Shown here piece after piece: positions 8,059 through 16,153 of a stretch of DNA of 64,000 nt. Origin of the DNA: Deefgea tanakiae (GTDB taxonomy: Bacteria; Pseudomonadota; Gammaproteobacteria; Burkholderiales; Chitinibacteraceae). The notes beneath the pieces are model-generated. The model saw only the letters and a program-made list of their open reading frames with translations. It did not search any database and was not told the DNA's origin. Position 1 is the first letter of the stretch. Each line of letters begins with the position of its first letter. The stretch lies in the NCBI RefSeq assembly GCF_019665765.1, contig NZ_CP081150.1, positions 3,038,001-3,102,000 on the forward strand, written 5' to 3'. A program made the position numbers and the translations under genes.

Positions 8059-9198
8059 ATGACGACCATCGCCTTGCTCAATAGCGCCAACGATCTTTGC
8101 CCCGCTGACTGGGCGCAGCTCGCGCGCGGCAATGATCCATTTTTGAGTCGTGCATTCTTGGGGCTTGCCGAAAGCACGGGCGCAGCCAGCCCTGATTTGG
8201 CGTGGCAGCCTGTGCATTTGCTGCTGCAAGATGAAAACGAGCGTCCGCGCGCGCTGTTGCCGCTGTATTTACGCCAACATTCCTTTGGTGATTTTTCGCG
8301 CGATTGGCAATGGGAGCAAGCATGGCAGGCGGCGGGGCTGGCGTATTACCCCAAGCTGGTTTCAGCAATACCGTTTACCCCGTCACCGGGGCCGCGCTGT
8401 GTGTTGGCGCAGGGGCAAGATGAATCGACGCGCAGCGAGCTTATTGCTGCTGCGATTCATGTGGCACAAGAACTCAAAGTCTCATCGTGGCAGTGCTTAT
8501 TTGTGCAAGAAGCCGACCGCGCCGCGCTGAGCGAGGCTGGATTGCTGATGCGCAGCGGTGTGCAATTTCATTGGAAAAACCAGAACTACCGTGATTTTGA
8601 CGACTTTTTGGCGACATTTACCGCAATGAAGCGCAAAAAACTCAAGCGCGAACGCCGCTCGGTCAGCGATGCTGGGCTGCGATTGGCGACTTTGCACGGA
8701 GATGAAATCGATGCAGCAAGTTGGCAAGCGATTTACCGTCAGTATCAGGATACCTTCCGCCGTTATGGCAATCATCCTGCATTTTCGCTGGAATTTTTCC
8801 AGCAGCTCGCAGCAGAAATCGGCCGCGCGATGGTGGTGTTTGTCGCCTACCAAGGTGATGATTTAGTGGCATCGGCGATTTGTTATCGCAGCGATACCGC
8901 ACTGTTTGGGCGGCATTGGGGCGCAGATTTGGAATGCCCCGGCCTGCATTTTGAGCTGTGCTATTACCAAGGCATCGCCTACGCGATTGAGCATGGTTTG
9001 CAGACGTTTGAGCCGGGCGCGCAGGGCGAACATAAGCTAGCGCGTGGCTTTGAGCCGATTACGACATGGACCAGTTACTGGATTGCCGACCCACGCATGC
9101 GGCAGAGCGTCGCCCAATTCATCGTCCGCGAAGCGGCGGCCACAGAAAACTATCAACAGGAAATGGCGACGCACCTGCCTTTTCGGCAAGAGACTTAA
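8059..9198 (+). CDS. GNAT/FemAB-like acyltransferase (COG3146, DUF482)
   Basis: 379 aa, the normal size of the COG3146 family, sometimes labelled peptidoglycan biosynthesis or recognition. The N-terminal part has DPFLSRAFLGLAESTGAASP, a typical family opening; the C-terminal GNAT-like half shows MKRKKLKRERRSVSDAGL, then LFGRHWGADLECPGLHFELCYYQG and FEPGAQGEHKLARGFEP. The true substrate is unknown. Nothing in the flanks (divergent yaeQ, then a HAD phosphatase) gives a pathway. The ribosome site is weak. Confidence 0.88.
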   Translation: MTTIALLNSANDLCPADWAQLARGNDPFLSRAFLGLAESTGAASPDLAWQPVHLLLQDENERPRALLPLYLRQHSFGDFSRDWQWEQAWQAAGLAYYPKLVSAIPFTPSPGPRCVLAQGQDESTRSELIAAAIHVAQELKVSSWQCLFVQEADRAALSEAGLLMRSGVQFHWKNQNYRDFDDFLATFTAMKRKKLKRERRSVSDAGLRLATLHGDEIDAASWQAIYRQYQDTFRRYGNHPAFSLEFFQQLAAEIGRAMVVFVAYQGDDLVASAICYRSDTALFGRHWGADLECPGLHFELCYYQGIAYAIEHGLQTFEPGAQGEHKLARGFEPITTWTSYWIADPRMRQSVAQFIVREAAATENYQQEMATHLPFRQET

Positions 9199-9312
9199 TT
9201 TATCTGGAGCTGGGGCTGTCTCTTTATTGCAATCCAATTGCAGTTTCATCACATTTCAATATTTGATACTTAAGCTGAAGCTATTTTCCAGCACCTTAGT
9301 GCGGAGTCGCTT

Positions 9313-10038
9313 ATGTATGCCAGCCGTGACAAATTAATAATTTTAGATGCAGATGGCACCATTATTGATGCTTTTAGCGCCATTGAAGCGGCGTTTACTC
9401 AGCACGGCATGGCGATAGGTGATTTGGATCGCTTTCAAAAACGGCGAAATTTATTCAAATACTTAGGCGGCATTAAAGAATTCCCGCGCAATCTGGCCAA
9501 AAGTTTAGGCAATTCCAATCGCAAAGAACTGATCAATACGCTCACTGACATCTACCGCGAACGCGCTGAGCTTTACCCAGGAATCGCTCCTTTATTGCAG
9601 CAACTACTGGCAACGCCGGGAATCCGCGTTGGCCTAGTCACTCGGAATGTCACACACGAACCCGCGATTACGCTCAGCCGCCTCTTTGCGCGGCATGATT
9701 TAGATATTCAGCAGCTGGATTTTTTTAGCTGCATTCCACTGAAAACGCCCAAAACCGAGCACTTTAGCGCGGCACTCAAGCAGCTAGAGATCAATCCTGC
9801 ACGCGCCTTTGCCTGCGGCGACGAGCACAATGATTATCTCTCGATGCAAGCGGCTGGATTTAATCCGTTTATGGTGTCCTACGGTTTTGAAGATTTCCGC
9901 CGCCTCACGCTCAAATACGCCGTACCCGAAGTCATTATTTCCCGCACGCCACAAGCATTGAGCGAGCGCATCCGACATGCATTTGATTTACCTGATGAGT
10001 TCACTCCGGCACTGAATGTTGCTCAACATTCAGCGTGA
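9313..10038 (+). CDS. HAD-superfamily hydrolase
   Basis: 241 aa phosphatase-like protein of the cytoplasm. Motif I is DADGTIID (residues 10-17; the first Asp is the nucleophile and the second the acid/base), motif II the Thr of GLVTRN, motif III the Lys of TPKTEHF, and motif IV GDEHNDYLSM. A helical cap lies between motifs I and II, as in the phosphoglycolate phosphatase group, but the substrate is not clear. GGAG six bases before the ATG supports the start. The weak ribosome site and gap before the next gene suggest it is a single transcription unit. Confidence 0.88.
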   Translation: MYASRDKLIILDADGTIIDAFSAIEAAFTQHGMAIGDLDRFQKRRNLFKYLGGIKEFPRNLAKSLGNSNRKELINTLTDIYRERAELYPGIAPLLQQLLATPGIRVGLVTRNVTHEPAITLSRLFARHDLDIQQLDFFSCIPLKTPKTEHFSAALKQLEINPARAFACGDEHNDYLSMQAAGFNPFMVSYGFEDFRRLTLKYAVPEVIISRTPQALSERIRHAFDLPDEFTPALNVAQHSA

Positions 10039-10210
10039 GGGCTGGTCATCAGGAGGCGCATCGCAACAATGCAGACTCATCATTGATTTGGATACCATTT
10101 TTGATCCACGCCAGTAAAAATCGCATCTTCACTTTGGCTTCAATCCGCCTCGGTATAATCGCGCCAGCGCTGCTTTTCTTACCAAAATCTAGCCCAAACC
10201 GAGATTGAAC

Positions 10211-11116
10211 ATGCAAATTGAAGACATCATCGACGAAGATACGCCCAACAAACATCAAGCCGCCAAACGCAGTACGTGGATTAGTGTGGCGGTGAATATC
10301 GTGCTGACGATTACGCAGCTGATTGCCGGCGTGTTTTCGCATTCGCAAGGTTTGATCGCCGACGCGATTCATTCGCTGTCGGACTTAATCGCCGATTTTG
10401 TCGTGCTGTTTGCCAATCATCACAGCCAAAAAGGCGCCGACGACGATCATCATTACGGCCATCAACGCTATGAAAACGCCGCCTCCTTGGTGCTCGGCGG
10501 TCTGCTGCTGGTCGTTGGCTTGGGCATGTTGTGGTCGGCATTTGGCAAAATCCAAAACCCAGAATCGATTCAGCCAGTCAAAGTGATCGCGCTGTGGGTG
10601 GCGCTCGGCGCGCTGCTCAGTAAAGAGCTGCTCTTTCGCTATATGCTCGCCGTCGCCGAGCGAGTTCGTTCCAGTATGTTGATCGCCAACGCATGGCACG
10701 CGCGCTCGGACGCAGCGTCGTCCTTGGTCGTTGCACTCGGCATTGGCGGTAATTTACTTGGCTATCACTTGCTCGACCCGATTGCGGCGATGATCGTCGG
10801 CTTGATGGTCGCAAAGATGGGTTGGGGCTTTGCGTGGGATGCGATGCACGATTTGATGGATCGCGCCGTCAATGAAGATAAAGTCGAACAAATCCGCACC
10901 ACACTGATCGACACGCCCGAATTGATCGGCATTCACGCCTTAAAAACTCGCAAAATGGGTGATCTGATTTTGGTCGACGTGCATTTGGAAGTGGATCGCA
11001 CGATGACCGTTGAACAAGGCCACGACATCGCAGTCCTCGCCCGCCAGCGCGTCTTGACGGCGCACGCCGATGTGCTGAATGTGATGACGCATGTGGATCC
11101 AGCGGATGCACGCTAG
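10211..11116 (+). CDS. cation diffusion facilitator transporter (FieF-like)
   Basis: Inner-membrane antiporter that exports divalent metal (Zn, Fe, Cd or Mn) in exchange for protons. Start is the ATG at 10211 (MQIEDIID); a TTG two codons earlier is less likely. About six membrane helices follow an acidic N-terminus. Metal-site motifs are visible: DAIHSLSDLIADF in helix 2 (D, D pair) and HARSDAASSLVV in helix 5 (H, D pair), both typical of CDF proteins. A His-rich loop (DDDHHYGHQRYE) lies after helix 2. The C-terminal cytoplasmic ferredoxin-like domain covers about 215-300. Its stop codon touches a palindromic repeat. Confidence 0.93.
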   Translation: MQIEDIIDEDTPNKHQAAKRSTWISVAVNIVLTITQLIAGVFSHSQGLIADAIHSLSDLIADFVVLFANHHSQKGADDDHHYGHQRYENAASLVLGGLLLVVGLGMLWSAFGKIQNPESIQPVKVIALWVALGALLSKELLFRYMLAVAERVRSSMLIANAWHARSDAASSLVVALGIGGNLLGYHLLDPIAAMIVGLMVAKMGWGFAWDAMHDLMDRAVNEDKVEQIRTTLIDTPELIGIHALKTRKMGDLILVDVHLEVDRTMTVEQGHDIAVLARQRVLTAHADVLNVMTHVDPADAR

Positions 11117-11164
11117 GTATTGCCTGCTAGCTGTTGACAATCAATAGCTATAATGAAATACATC
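11116..11164 (+). repeat. palindromic repeat module D (GTATTGCC...AATACATC)
   Basis: Imperfect 49-base inverted repeat (GGTATTGCC...GAAATACATC) starting on the last base of the CDF stop codon. It is the same module that closes the mosaic repeats at 15551, 19443, 19781, 38247 and 39814. It may act as the CDF terminator here. Confidence 0.75.
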
Positions 11165-11222
11165 AATATCTTGGATGTGTGAAATTTACTGTGAAAATTT
11201 CATATTAGAAAACGAGAATTGC

Positions 11223-11459
11223 CGTGGATTTAATCTGTGGCGATCTGATTGACCGAGTCGCGCTCATGCCGCGCGGCACTTACTTCTCTTGCTTCGCCAA
11301 GAGAAGTAAGCAAGAGAAGGCGACCCGGACGCGCATCGGTCCCCGATGCCCTCGATCTGTCGTGAGCCAAACGATAAAACAGTTTGTCTCTCTCCCTCAC
11401 TCGGTGCGCTTAGACGGGTTTTTTAGCCCCAACTCAACGAGCGAGGCACAGCATTAACA
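11223..11459 (+). repeat. mosaic intergenic repeat, copy 1 (L1-core-R1)
   Basis: Left part L1 (GTGGATTTAATCTG... then GCTCATGCCGCGCGGCACT), then a core hairpin (TTACTTCTCTTG/CAAGAGAAGTAA type around 11280-11312) and right part R1 (CGACCCGGACGCGCATCGGT, CGTGAGCCAAACGATAAAA, ending near GGCACAGCATTAA). R1 is shared with copies at 22201 and 27389, L1 with copies at 19443, 19781 and 39814. An open reading frame runs through it, but the same sequence recurs in both orientations in gaps, so I treat it as a repeat, not a gene. The rest of this 560-base gap (11460-11675) shows nothing else. Confidence 0.85.
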
Positions 11460-11675
11460 GCAGATCTGAACATCGCCCTTTCGTAGCCCGCACTCAGTGA
11501 GGCACATCAAGTTCAAACTGTCAGTACGCGCCCCTCCCGCCCATCACGACCCCGCACGCCGGATTTAGTTCACGACTTAATTGATGCCAACTGCGTAAAA
11601 AGCATTGAACCTTTCACCTGCGCTCCACTCCTATTGGCGCGGCCATTCGGGCTGCTTTTGATAGAGATGCGACAG

Positions 11676-12443
11676 ATGTTGAAGAAATTGTTTGCCGCCG
11701 TAGGTGTGGGCGGCGCGACGGTGGATACCGTCCTTGATAACGCCAGTGTATATCCCGGCAGTGCGCTCACAGGCCATGTGCTCATTCGTGGTGGCAGTGT
11801 CGATCAAGCGATTGAATACGTTGATTTACAGCTGATGACCGAAGCCGAGCAAAAAGTCGGCGATAGCGAAGTGCGTGTTGCGCAAACCATCGCTCAATAT
11901 CGGGTGGCCAATGCCTTTACCGCGACCGCAGGATTAGAACGCCGACTGCCTTTTTCTTTGACGCTGCCATTGGAAACGCCCGTCAATAATGCAAATGGCC
12001 TCGCAACACCGGGGTATGGCTACGCGCCCAATGTCAAAGCTGCGGTGTGGATACATACCGACTTAGCGATTGCTTCAGCGATTGACGCCAAAGATCGCGA
12101 CTATCTCGATGTGCACCCATTGCCGCAAATGCAGCGCTTGATTGCCGCGATGGGCAGTTTGGGTTTTGCACATATGAGCAGCGATGTCGAAATCGGTACC
12201 GCGCGCATCAATCAAATTGCCAGCTCGATTGGCTGCTATCAGGAATTTGAATTCCGCCCGACGCAGCGCGGATTTTCGCGGATTCAAGAAGTCGAAATCA
12301 CCTGCATTAGCCGCGCCGATGGCGTGCATGTGTTGATCGAAACCGACCGTCGCTTTAGCCGCGACAGCTATTCCAGCCTGTATATGGATCAGCAATGGCA
12401 GAGCGTGGATTGGGAAGGTCGTTTGCGAATGATGTTGAGCTAA
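11676..12443 (+). CDS. Spo0M-like (SpoOM family) protein
   Basis: 255 aa. The family begins with a short hydrophobic-basic stretch and GVGGATVDTVLD, exactly as here (MLKKLFAAVGVGGATVDT), which supports the ATG at 11676 over upstream TTG 11634 or ATG 11667. An arrestin-like beta sandwich covers about 12-130 (YPGSALTGHVLIRGG, RLPFSLTLPLETP) and a second beta domain follows with EFEFRPTQRG. Spo0M of Bacillus affects sporulation control; homologues in non-sporulating bacteria have unknown roles. A tiny gene follows 10 bases downstream, likely in the same operon. Confidence 0.85.
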   Translation: MLKKLFAAVGVGGATVDTVLDNASVYPGSALTGHVLIRGGSVDQAIEYVDLQLMTEAEQKVGDSEVRVAQTIAQYRVANAFTATAGLERRLPFSLTLPLETPVNNANGLATPGYGYAPNVKAAVWIHTDLAIASAIDAKDRDYLDVHPLPQMQRLIAAMGSLGFAHMSSDVEIGTARINQIASSIGCYQEFEFRPTQRGFSRIQEVEITCISRADGVHVLIETDRRFSRDSYSSLYMDQQWQSVDWEGRLRMMLS

Positions 12444-12453
12444 GGGGTCGACA

Positions 12454-12597
12454 ATGAGCATGAAACAGAAAATATTTTATAGCGCACTCGAAATGCTGCT
12501 CAAATGGGTGATGAAGAAAAAAGGCGGCACGCATTATCAAAGCCCGCCGCACTACGGCAAAAAACCGTATTACAAGAAAAAGCGTTGGTTTGATTGA
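12454..12597 (+). CDS. 47-residue basic protein after the Spo0M-like gene
   Basis: Short frame with a strong ribosome site AAGGGG (12442-12447) six bases before ATG 12454, itself overlapping the stop of the Spo0M-like gene. That spacing suggests translational coupling. The peptide has a short amphipathic stretch (MKQKIFYSALEMLLKWVM), then a very basic, Tyr/Pro/His-rich tail (HYGKKPYYKKKRWFD). It could bind membrane or nucleic acid, but I do not recognise a family. Spo0M operons in other bacteria may carry the same small gene, which would confirm it. Confidence 0.6.
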   Translation: MSMKQKIFYSALEMLLKWVMKKKGGTHYQSPPHYGKKPYYKKKRWFD

Positions 12598-12808
12598 TTG
12601 CACTCTTGCATGCAGTGTCGCGCTTCTACCGCGTGGCACTGGTGCCCAGAAAACGAATTTTCTGCGAAGCTAAACGCGACCCTATCTCTGCAACGACTTC
12701 ATCGGCTTGGTATTAAGGCGTTTTCAAGCACTAGACCGACGATCAAGAAAAATGTCAATGTATTGCCACCTAAGACTTATTAATCAAATACCACAAGTAA
12801 ATACATCA
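12598..12808 (+). repeat. degenerate mosaic repeat, copy 2, ending in module D
   Basis: Starts right after the tiny gene. It keeps worn traces of L1 (GTCGCGCTTCTACCGCGTGGCACT), of R2 (GCGACCCTATCTCTGCAACG then TTCATCGGCTTGGTAT) and a clear module D (AATGTATTGCCACC...GTAAATACATC, 12757-12808). The core hairpin is largely lost (GAAAACGAATTTTCTGCG remains). Shows that the family includes old, decaying members. Confidence 0.7.
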
Positions 12809-12868
12809 ACATTCCATCACCAATAATGAGCACCGCTCATTGCGACGAGTGAGCTGATCCTGCCGTAT

Positions 12869-12882
12869 TTGATACGTATCAA
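12869..12882 (+). promoter_or_regulatory. perfect FNR/ANR box upstream of hutW
   Basis: TTGATACGTATCAA matches the FNR consensus TTGATNNNNATCAA at every fixed position and sits in a 16-base palindrome (12868-12883). Its centre is 70 bases before the hutW start, and 32 bases upstream of a GACAAT at 12905-12910 that could serve as the -10. This is the spacing of an FNR-activated class II promoter. The gene is an oxygen-sensitive radical SAM heme enzyme, so activation under low oxygen makes sense. Confidence 0.75.
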
Positions 12883-12905
12883 AATAGCGCTCGCGCAAGT
12901 AAACG

Positions 12906-12924
12906 ACAATGGTTATCATTATCA
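12906..12924 (-). promoter_or_regulatory. Fur box upstream of hutW
   Basis: On the minus strand the sequence reads TGATAATGATAACCATTGT, a close match to the 19-base Fur consensus GATAATGATAATCATTATC. It overlaps the probable -10 of hutW and lies 21 bases before the start codon. Fur with iron would block the promoter, so the operon should need both low iron and low oxygen. Confidence 0.8.
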
Positions 12925-12945
12925 CAAACAGTAAATGAATGATCT

Positions 12946-14346
12946 ATGTCGAGTCTTACCCCTGCCAGCCCAGATCTAAATCGCTGGCTGCAAGCCAATG
13001 ATGTACTCCCCACCGCATTTGCCGAACGAAAGGCACTGATGCCGATGTGGGGTGCGCAAATGGTGCCGCCGACAGCGTGGCCGGCGATCACGCAGCGCAT
13101 TCTCAGCACGCCGATCAAACCCAGCACGTTGGCGTATTTTCACATCCCTTTCTGCGCCAATCGCTGCGTGTTTTGCGGTTTTTATCGCAATGCATGGCAA
13201 TCCAAGCACGGCGCGCCGTATGTGGATCGATTAATTGCCGAATTGGAATTCGAAGCCAGCCAACGTCCTACTGGTGGCTCAATTAACGCAGTCTATTTTG
13301 GTGGCGGCACGCCCACGGCATTGAGCGAAGCCGATTTATGCCGTCTGCTGGCTGCAGTGCAGCGCACACTGCCGCTGACTGATGATTGCGAAATCACCAT
13401 CGAAGGCCGGATTTCGCATTTCAGCCTTGCCAAAGCGCAAGCCTGCCTTGCAGCCGGTGCCAACCGGATTTCAATCGGCGTACAAAGCTTTGATTCGCAA
13501 TTGCGTCGCCGCCTTGGCCGTCAGCATTCGGGTGACGATGCGGCGGCTTATTTACGCGAGCTGTGCAGTCAAACCGATGCGGTGATCGTAGCCGACCTGA
13601 TGTTTGGCCTGCCGGGGCAAGACGATGCCAAATGGGCGCACGATCTGGACGTCGCACTGTCGCTGGGTTTATCTGGCTTGGATTTGTACGCGTTTAACTG
13701 CTTTCCCACGCTACCGATCAATCGCATGCTCGAAAAAGGCGCGCTGCCACCCTTGCCTAGTTTAGCCACGCAAAATCGCCATTACGCCTATGCAGTACGC
13801 CGCCTGATTGATGCAGGCTGGACACAATTGAGCAATAGTCACTTTTCCAATCCCAATCCCAGGCCCAATCGGCGCGAACGCAATCGCTACAATCAGGCGA
13901 TTAAATCGGGGCAAGATTGCCTCGCATTCGGCTCGGGCGCGGGGGGCTGCCATGCGGGGTATAGCTATCAAGTGCAAGGTAATCTTGATGACTACCTCGC
14001 CACGCCGCTTGATCAAAAACCCATCGCTTTTTTGGCCGGTACCAGCCCACAAAAACAAGCTTTTGGCTTGATTCAAGGCGCACTCGAAGCAGGGGAGTTT
14101 GCCCGCTCGCTGTTTGCGCCATATCCGATCTTGCTGCAGCAATTACAGCTATGGCAACAGCAAGGCCTGCTCACCATCAGTCAAGATCAAATCACTTTAA
14201 GCATCGCTGGGCGCTTTTGGGCGCCCACGCTGATTCGCGAATTAGCCCAACTCATTTCACCACCGAAGGAAGAACAATGTCCGCCACACAGCCAGCACCC
14301 ACACTCAGCAATGCAGAACAAAAAGCCGCAATCAGTCAGCGCCTAG
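12946..14346 (+). CDS. hutW: anaerobic heme-degrading radical SAM enzyme HutW/ChuW
   Basis: 466 aa. ChuW opens heme without oxygen, releasing iron and making the linear tetrapyrrole anaerobilin, using S-adenosylmethionine. The radical SAM cluster motif CxxxCxxC is C70, C74, C77 in FHIPFCANRCVFCGFYRN, the GFY ending being typical of this HemN-like branch. VYFGGGTPTALS and ISIGVQSFD are further HemN-family motifs. A winged-helix-like end lies at about 390-440. Its 3' end overlaps hutX by 70 bases. An FNR box and a Fur box lie upstream, with a rather weak ribosome site. Confidence 0.93.
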   Translation: MSSLTPASPDLNRWLQANDVLPTAFAERKALMPMWGAQMVPPTAWPAITQRILSTPIKPSTLAYFHIPFCANRCVFCGFYRNAWQSKHGAPYVDRLIAELEFEASQRPTGGSINAVYFGGGTPTALSEADLCRLLAAVQRTLPLTDDCEITIEGRISHFSLAKAQACLAAGANRISIGVQSFDSQLRRRLGRQHSGDDAAAYLRELCSQTDAVIVADLMFGLPGQDDAKWAHDLDVALSLGLSGLDLYAFNCFPTLPINRMLEKGALPPLPSLATQNRHYAYAVRRLIDAGWTQLSNSHFSNPNPRPNRRERNRYNQAIKSGQDCLAFGSGAGGCHAGYSYQVQGNLDDYLATPLDQKPIAFLAGTSPQKQAFGLIQGALEAGEFARSLFAPYPILLQQLQLWQQQGLLTISQDQITLSIAGRFWAPTLIRELAQLISPPKEEQCPPHSQHPHSAMQNKKPQSVSA

Positions 14347-14813
14347 CCGCCAATCCCGGCGTGATTTTGGAGCAATTGGCCGATTCGCATCAGTGCGCTG
14401 TCGCCGAAGTAATCGAATGCCTGCCCGCCGCGCTATGGCAAAAAATGGCAGGGGAGCGCTTTATTGAGCTTATGAATGCAGTGCACCAATGGCAAACACC
14501 AGTCACGCTGATTACGCACAGCAATGACGCGATTTTGGAATTTACTGGCCCGCTACCTGTGGGCGAAGTAGGCCATGGTTTCTTTAATTTGCAAGGCAGC
14601 ACCGGCCTGCACGGGCATTTGCGCTATCAAAATTGCGCCGCCATTTATTGGGTCGAGCGACCCTTTATGGGCAAACCCACCGCCAGCCTGATTTTTTGCA
14701 ATCAAGCGGGCGCGGTGATGTTCAAGATTTTTGTTGGCCGCGACGAACAAGGCCAATTGCGCACCGAACAAATAAAAGCCCTGCGTGCTTTAGCCAATAA
14801 GGAAACTGCATGA
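14277..14813 (+). CDS. hutX: heme utilisation cytosolic carrier protein HutX
   Basis: 178 aa. HutX/ChuX binds heme in the cytoplasm and hands it to the degrading enzyme. The ATG at 14277 has AAGGAAG at 14266-14272 before it and lies within the end of hutW, so the two are translationally coupled. The N-terminal helical part holds QRLAANPGVILEQLADSHQ; the family's C-terminal beta fold shows VTLITHSNDAILEFTGPLP, a GHGFFNLQGSTGLHGHL stretch and FCNQAGAVMFKIFVGRD. It ends in an ATGA overlap with the next gene, giving an unbroken hutW-hutX-reductase unit. Confidence 0.93.
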   Translation: MSATQPAPTLSNAEQKAAISQRLAANPGVILEQLADSHQCAVAEVIECLPAALWQKMAGERFIELMNAVHQWQTPVTLITHSNDAILEFTGPLPVGEVGHGFFNLQGSTGLHGHLRYQNCAAIYWVERPFMGKPTASLIFCNQAGAVMFKIFVGRDEQGQLRTEQIKALRALANKETA

Positions 14814-15454
14814 TGGCCGCGCATGATGTACTGATTTTTGGTGGCTCAGGCAAAACGGGGCGACACTTGATTGACCACGCACTGCAAGCGGGGCTAACGG
14901 TAGCGTGCCTATTGCGTCACGAGCGCGATGCCAGCGAACTCGACGATCTGGGGGTTACCGTCATTCGCGGCAATGCGTTTGAACCCACCGATTGCGAGCA
15001 TGCGCTGCAAACCAGCTTGCCGCGTGCGGTGGTCAGCTTGCTTGGTGGAAAAGATAGCTTAGGGCGGCGGATTGATGCTGTTGGCAATTTAAATGTCATC
15101 AACGCCACGCAAAACTGGCACAGTGATTTGCCTTTTGTACTGCTGACCTCACTGGGCTGCGACGAGCAATTTGAGCAAATGCCGCCCAATGTGCAGCAAG
15201 CCTTAAGCGAAGCGCTGATTGCCAAAACCCAAGCCGAACGCCATCTGCGTAATAGCACACTGGACTGGCGGATTGTTCGCCCCGGCGGGCTGAGCAACGA
15301 AGCGGGCGAAGGGCGATACGCACTGGTGCAATCGCTCGCTGGCATGACAAAGATGTATCTCAGCCGCAGCGATGCTGCGCTGGCTACGCTGGATGTTTTG
15401 CGCGACGCGAGCAAAGCGCGGCAAGTCTGGACGATCTTAGCGAGTGAAGCTTAA
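14810..15454 (+). CDS. NAD(P)-binding reductase, likely ChuY-type anaerobilin reductase
   Basis: 214 aa Rossmann protein of the atypical SDR group. The dinucleotide motif GGSGKTG is at residues 11-17. It also shows VVSLLGGKDSLGRR and LDWRIVRPGGLSNE, usual in the NmrA/biliverdin-reductase-like flavin and NAD(P) family. In enterobacteria chuW, chuX and chuY are neighbours and ChuY reduces the product of ChuW; the same gene order and an ATGA overlap with hutX here argue for that job. Sequence alone cannot rule out another reductase role. Confidence 0.72.
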   Translation: MMAAHDVLIFGGSGKTGRHLIDHALQAGLTVACLLRHERDASELDDLGVTVIRGNAFEPTDCEHALQTSLPRAVVSLLGGKDSLGRRIDAVGNLNVINATQNWHSDLPFVLLTSLGCDEQFEQMPPNVQQALSEALIAKTQAERHLRNSTLDWRIVRPGGLSNEAGEGRYALVQSLAGMTKMYLSRSDAALATLDVLRDASKARQVWTILASEA

Positions 15455-15456
15455 GC

Positions 15457-15495
15457 ACCCGCGTTATTGACCACTTGCGGCCAATAACGCGAGGT
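15457..15495. repeat. long hairpin after the hut operon
   Basis: GCGTTATTG (15461-15469) pairs with CAATAACGC (15482-15490), and outer CACC/GGTG bases extend it. There is no T run, so it is not a standard terminator; it may protect the 3' end of the hut message or be a REP-like unit. Confidence 0.45.
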
Positions 15496-15550
15496 GCAGG
15501 ACAATACGAATTGCGCAAGAATTGGCATGGAATGAATCTGCTGACATCTA

Positions 15551-15672
15551 ATTGATTGTGTCGCGCTCACACCGCGCGGCACTTCTTACTTCGCCAAGCG
15601 AAATAAGCCAGACAAAATATCAAGGTATTGCAAGCCAGCCATTGATATTGAATGGCTACAATCAAATACGTC
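15551..15672 (+). repeat. compact mosaic repeat, copy 3 (L1-core-D)
   Basis: Shortest complete copy: the end of L1 (GTCGCGCTCACACCGCGCGGC) leads into a reduced core hairpin (CTTACTTCGCCAAGCGAAATAAG) and then straight to module D (GGTATTGCAAGCC...CAAATACGTC). The R part is absent, which shows how modules are gained or lost. It lies in the 290-base gap after the hut operon. Confidence 0.75.
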
Positions 15673-15742
15673 ACACCATAAGATGTGACGTACAAAACAC
15701 AACGAGCATACCCTTCTTCATTTTTTGCTAAGAATGACGTGC

Positions 15743-15991
15743 TTAACAATTGCCTTTTTTGGCTTGGCCCGGCGGGCAATGATGTTTGTTTTTACCCTTG
15801 CCGTGGTGTTTATCCCAATAAACCGGATCACGCCAATACTTGCCATCCCAGTAATCGCCGCGCTTATTTTGATCGCCAAATTTAATCGTGGTGCTGCCGC
15901 TTTTGATCGTCATGCCGTCAACTGAAATCTCTGCCGCCACAGCAAACATCGATGTGCTAAGCAATAGGCAAAGGATGAGCATTCTTTTCAT
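15743..15991 (-). CDS. DUF2502 family exported protein (YpeC-like)
   Basis: 82 aa from the ATG at 15991, chosen because GGAG lies ten bases upstream; an ATG five codons earlier lacks a ribosome site. A clear signal peptide (MKRMLILCLLLSTSMFAVAA) precedes a mature part with GDQNKRGDYWDGKYWRD, the DUF2502 signature seen in YpeC of enterobacteria. The tail is rich in His, Lys and Gly with two cysteines (HHCPPGQAKKGNC). It is periplasmic; the role of the family is unknown, and metal binding is only a guess from the histidines. Confidence 0.8.
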   Translation of the reverse strand: MKRMLILCLLLSTSMFAVAAEISVDGMTIKSGSTTIKFGDQNKRGDYWDGKYWRDPVYWDKHHGKGKNKHHCPPGQAKKGNC

Positions 15992-16153
15992 TGTCGTGTA
16001 CTCCATTGGTCAATAAAACGAAGCATAAATTATAAATGACTTACGGACGCTATCCTTTCTGGCTGAATGGCATTAATCCTCTGACCAGTAAGCCACTATT
16101 TACCAAGACAGTCGCAGGGCAAAGCGCCACAATCGGCGCACCTATTCTTTGAA

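Noticed and set aside
11224-11457. Frame for a 77-residue protein with CFAKRSK
   Set aside because: It lies in the mosaic repeat; the same sequence, in all frames and directions, recurs in gaps between genes.
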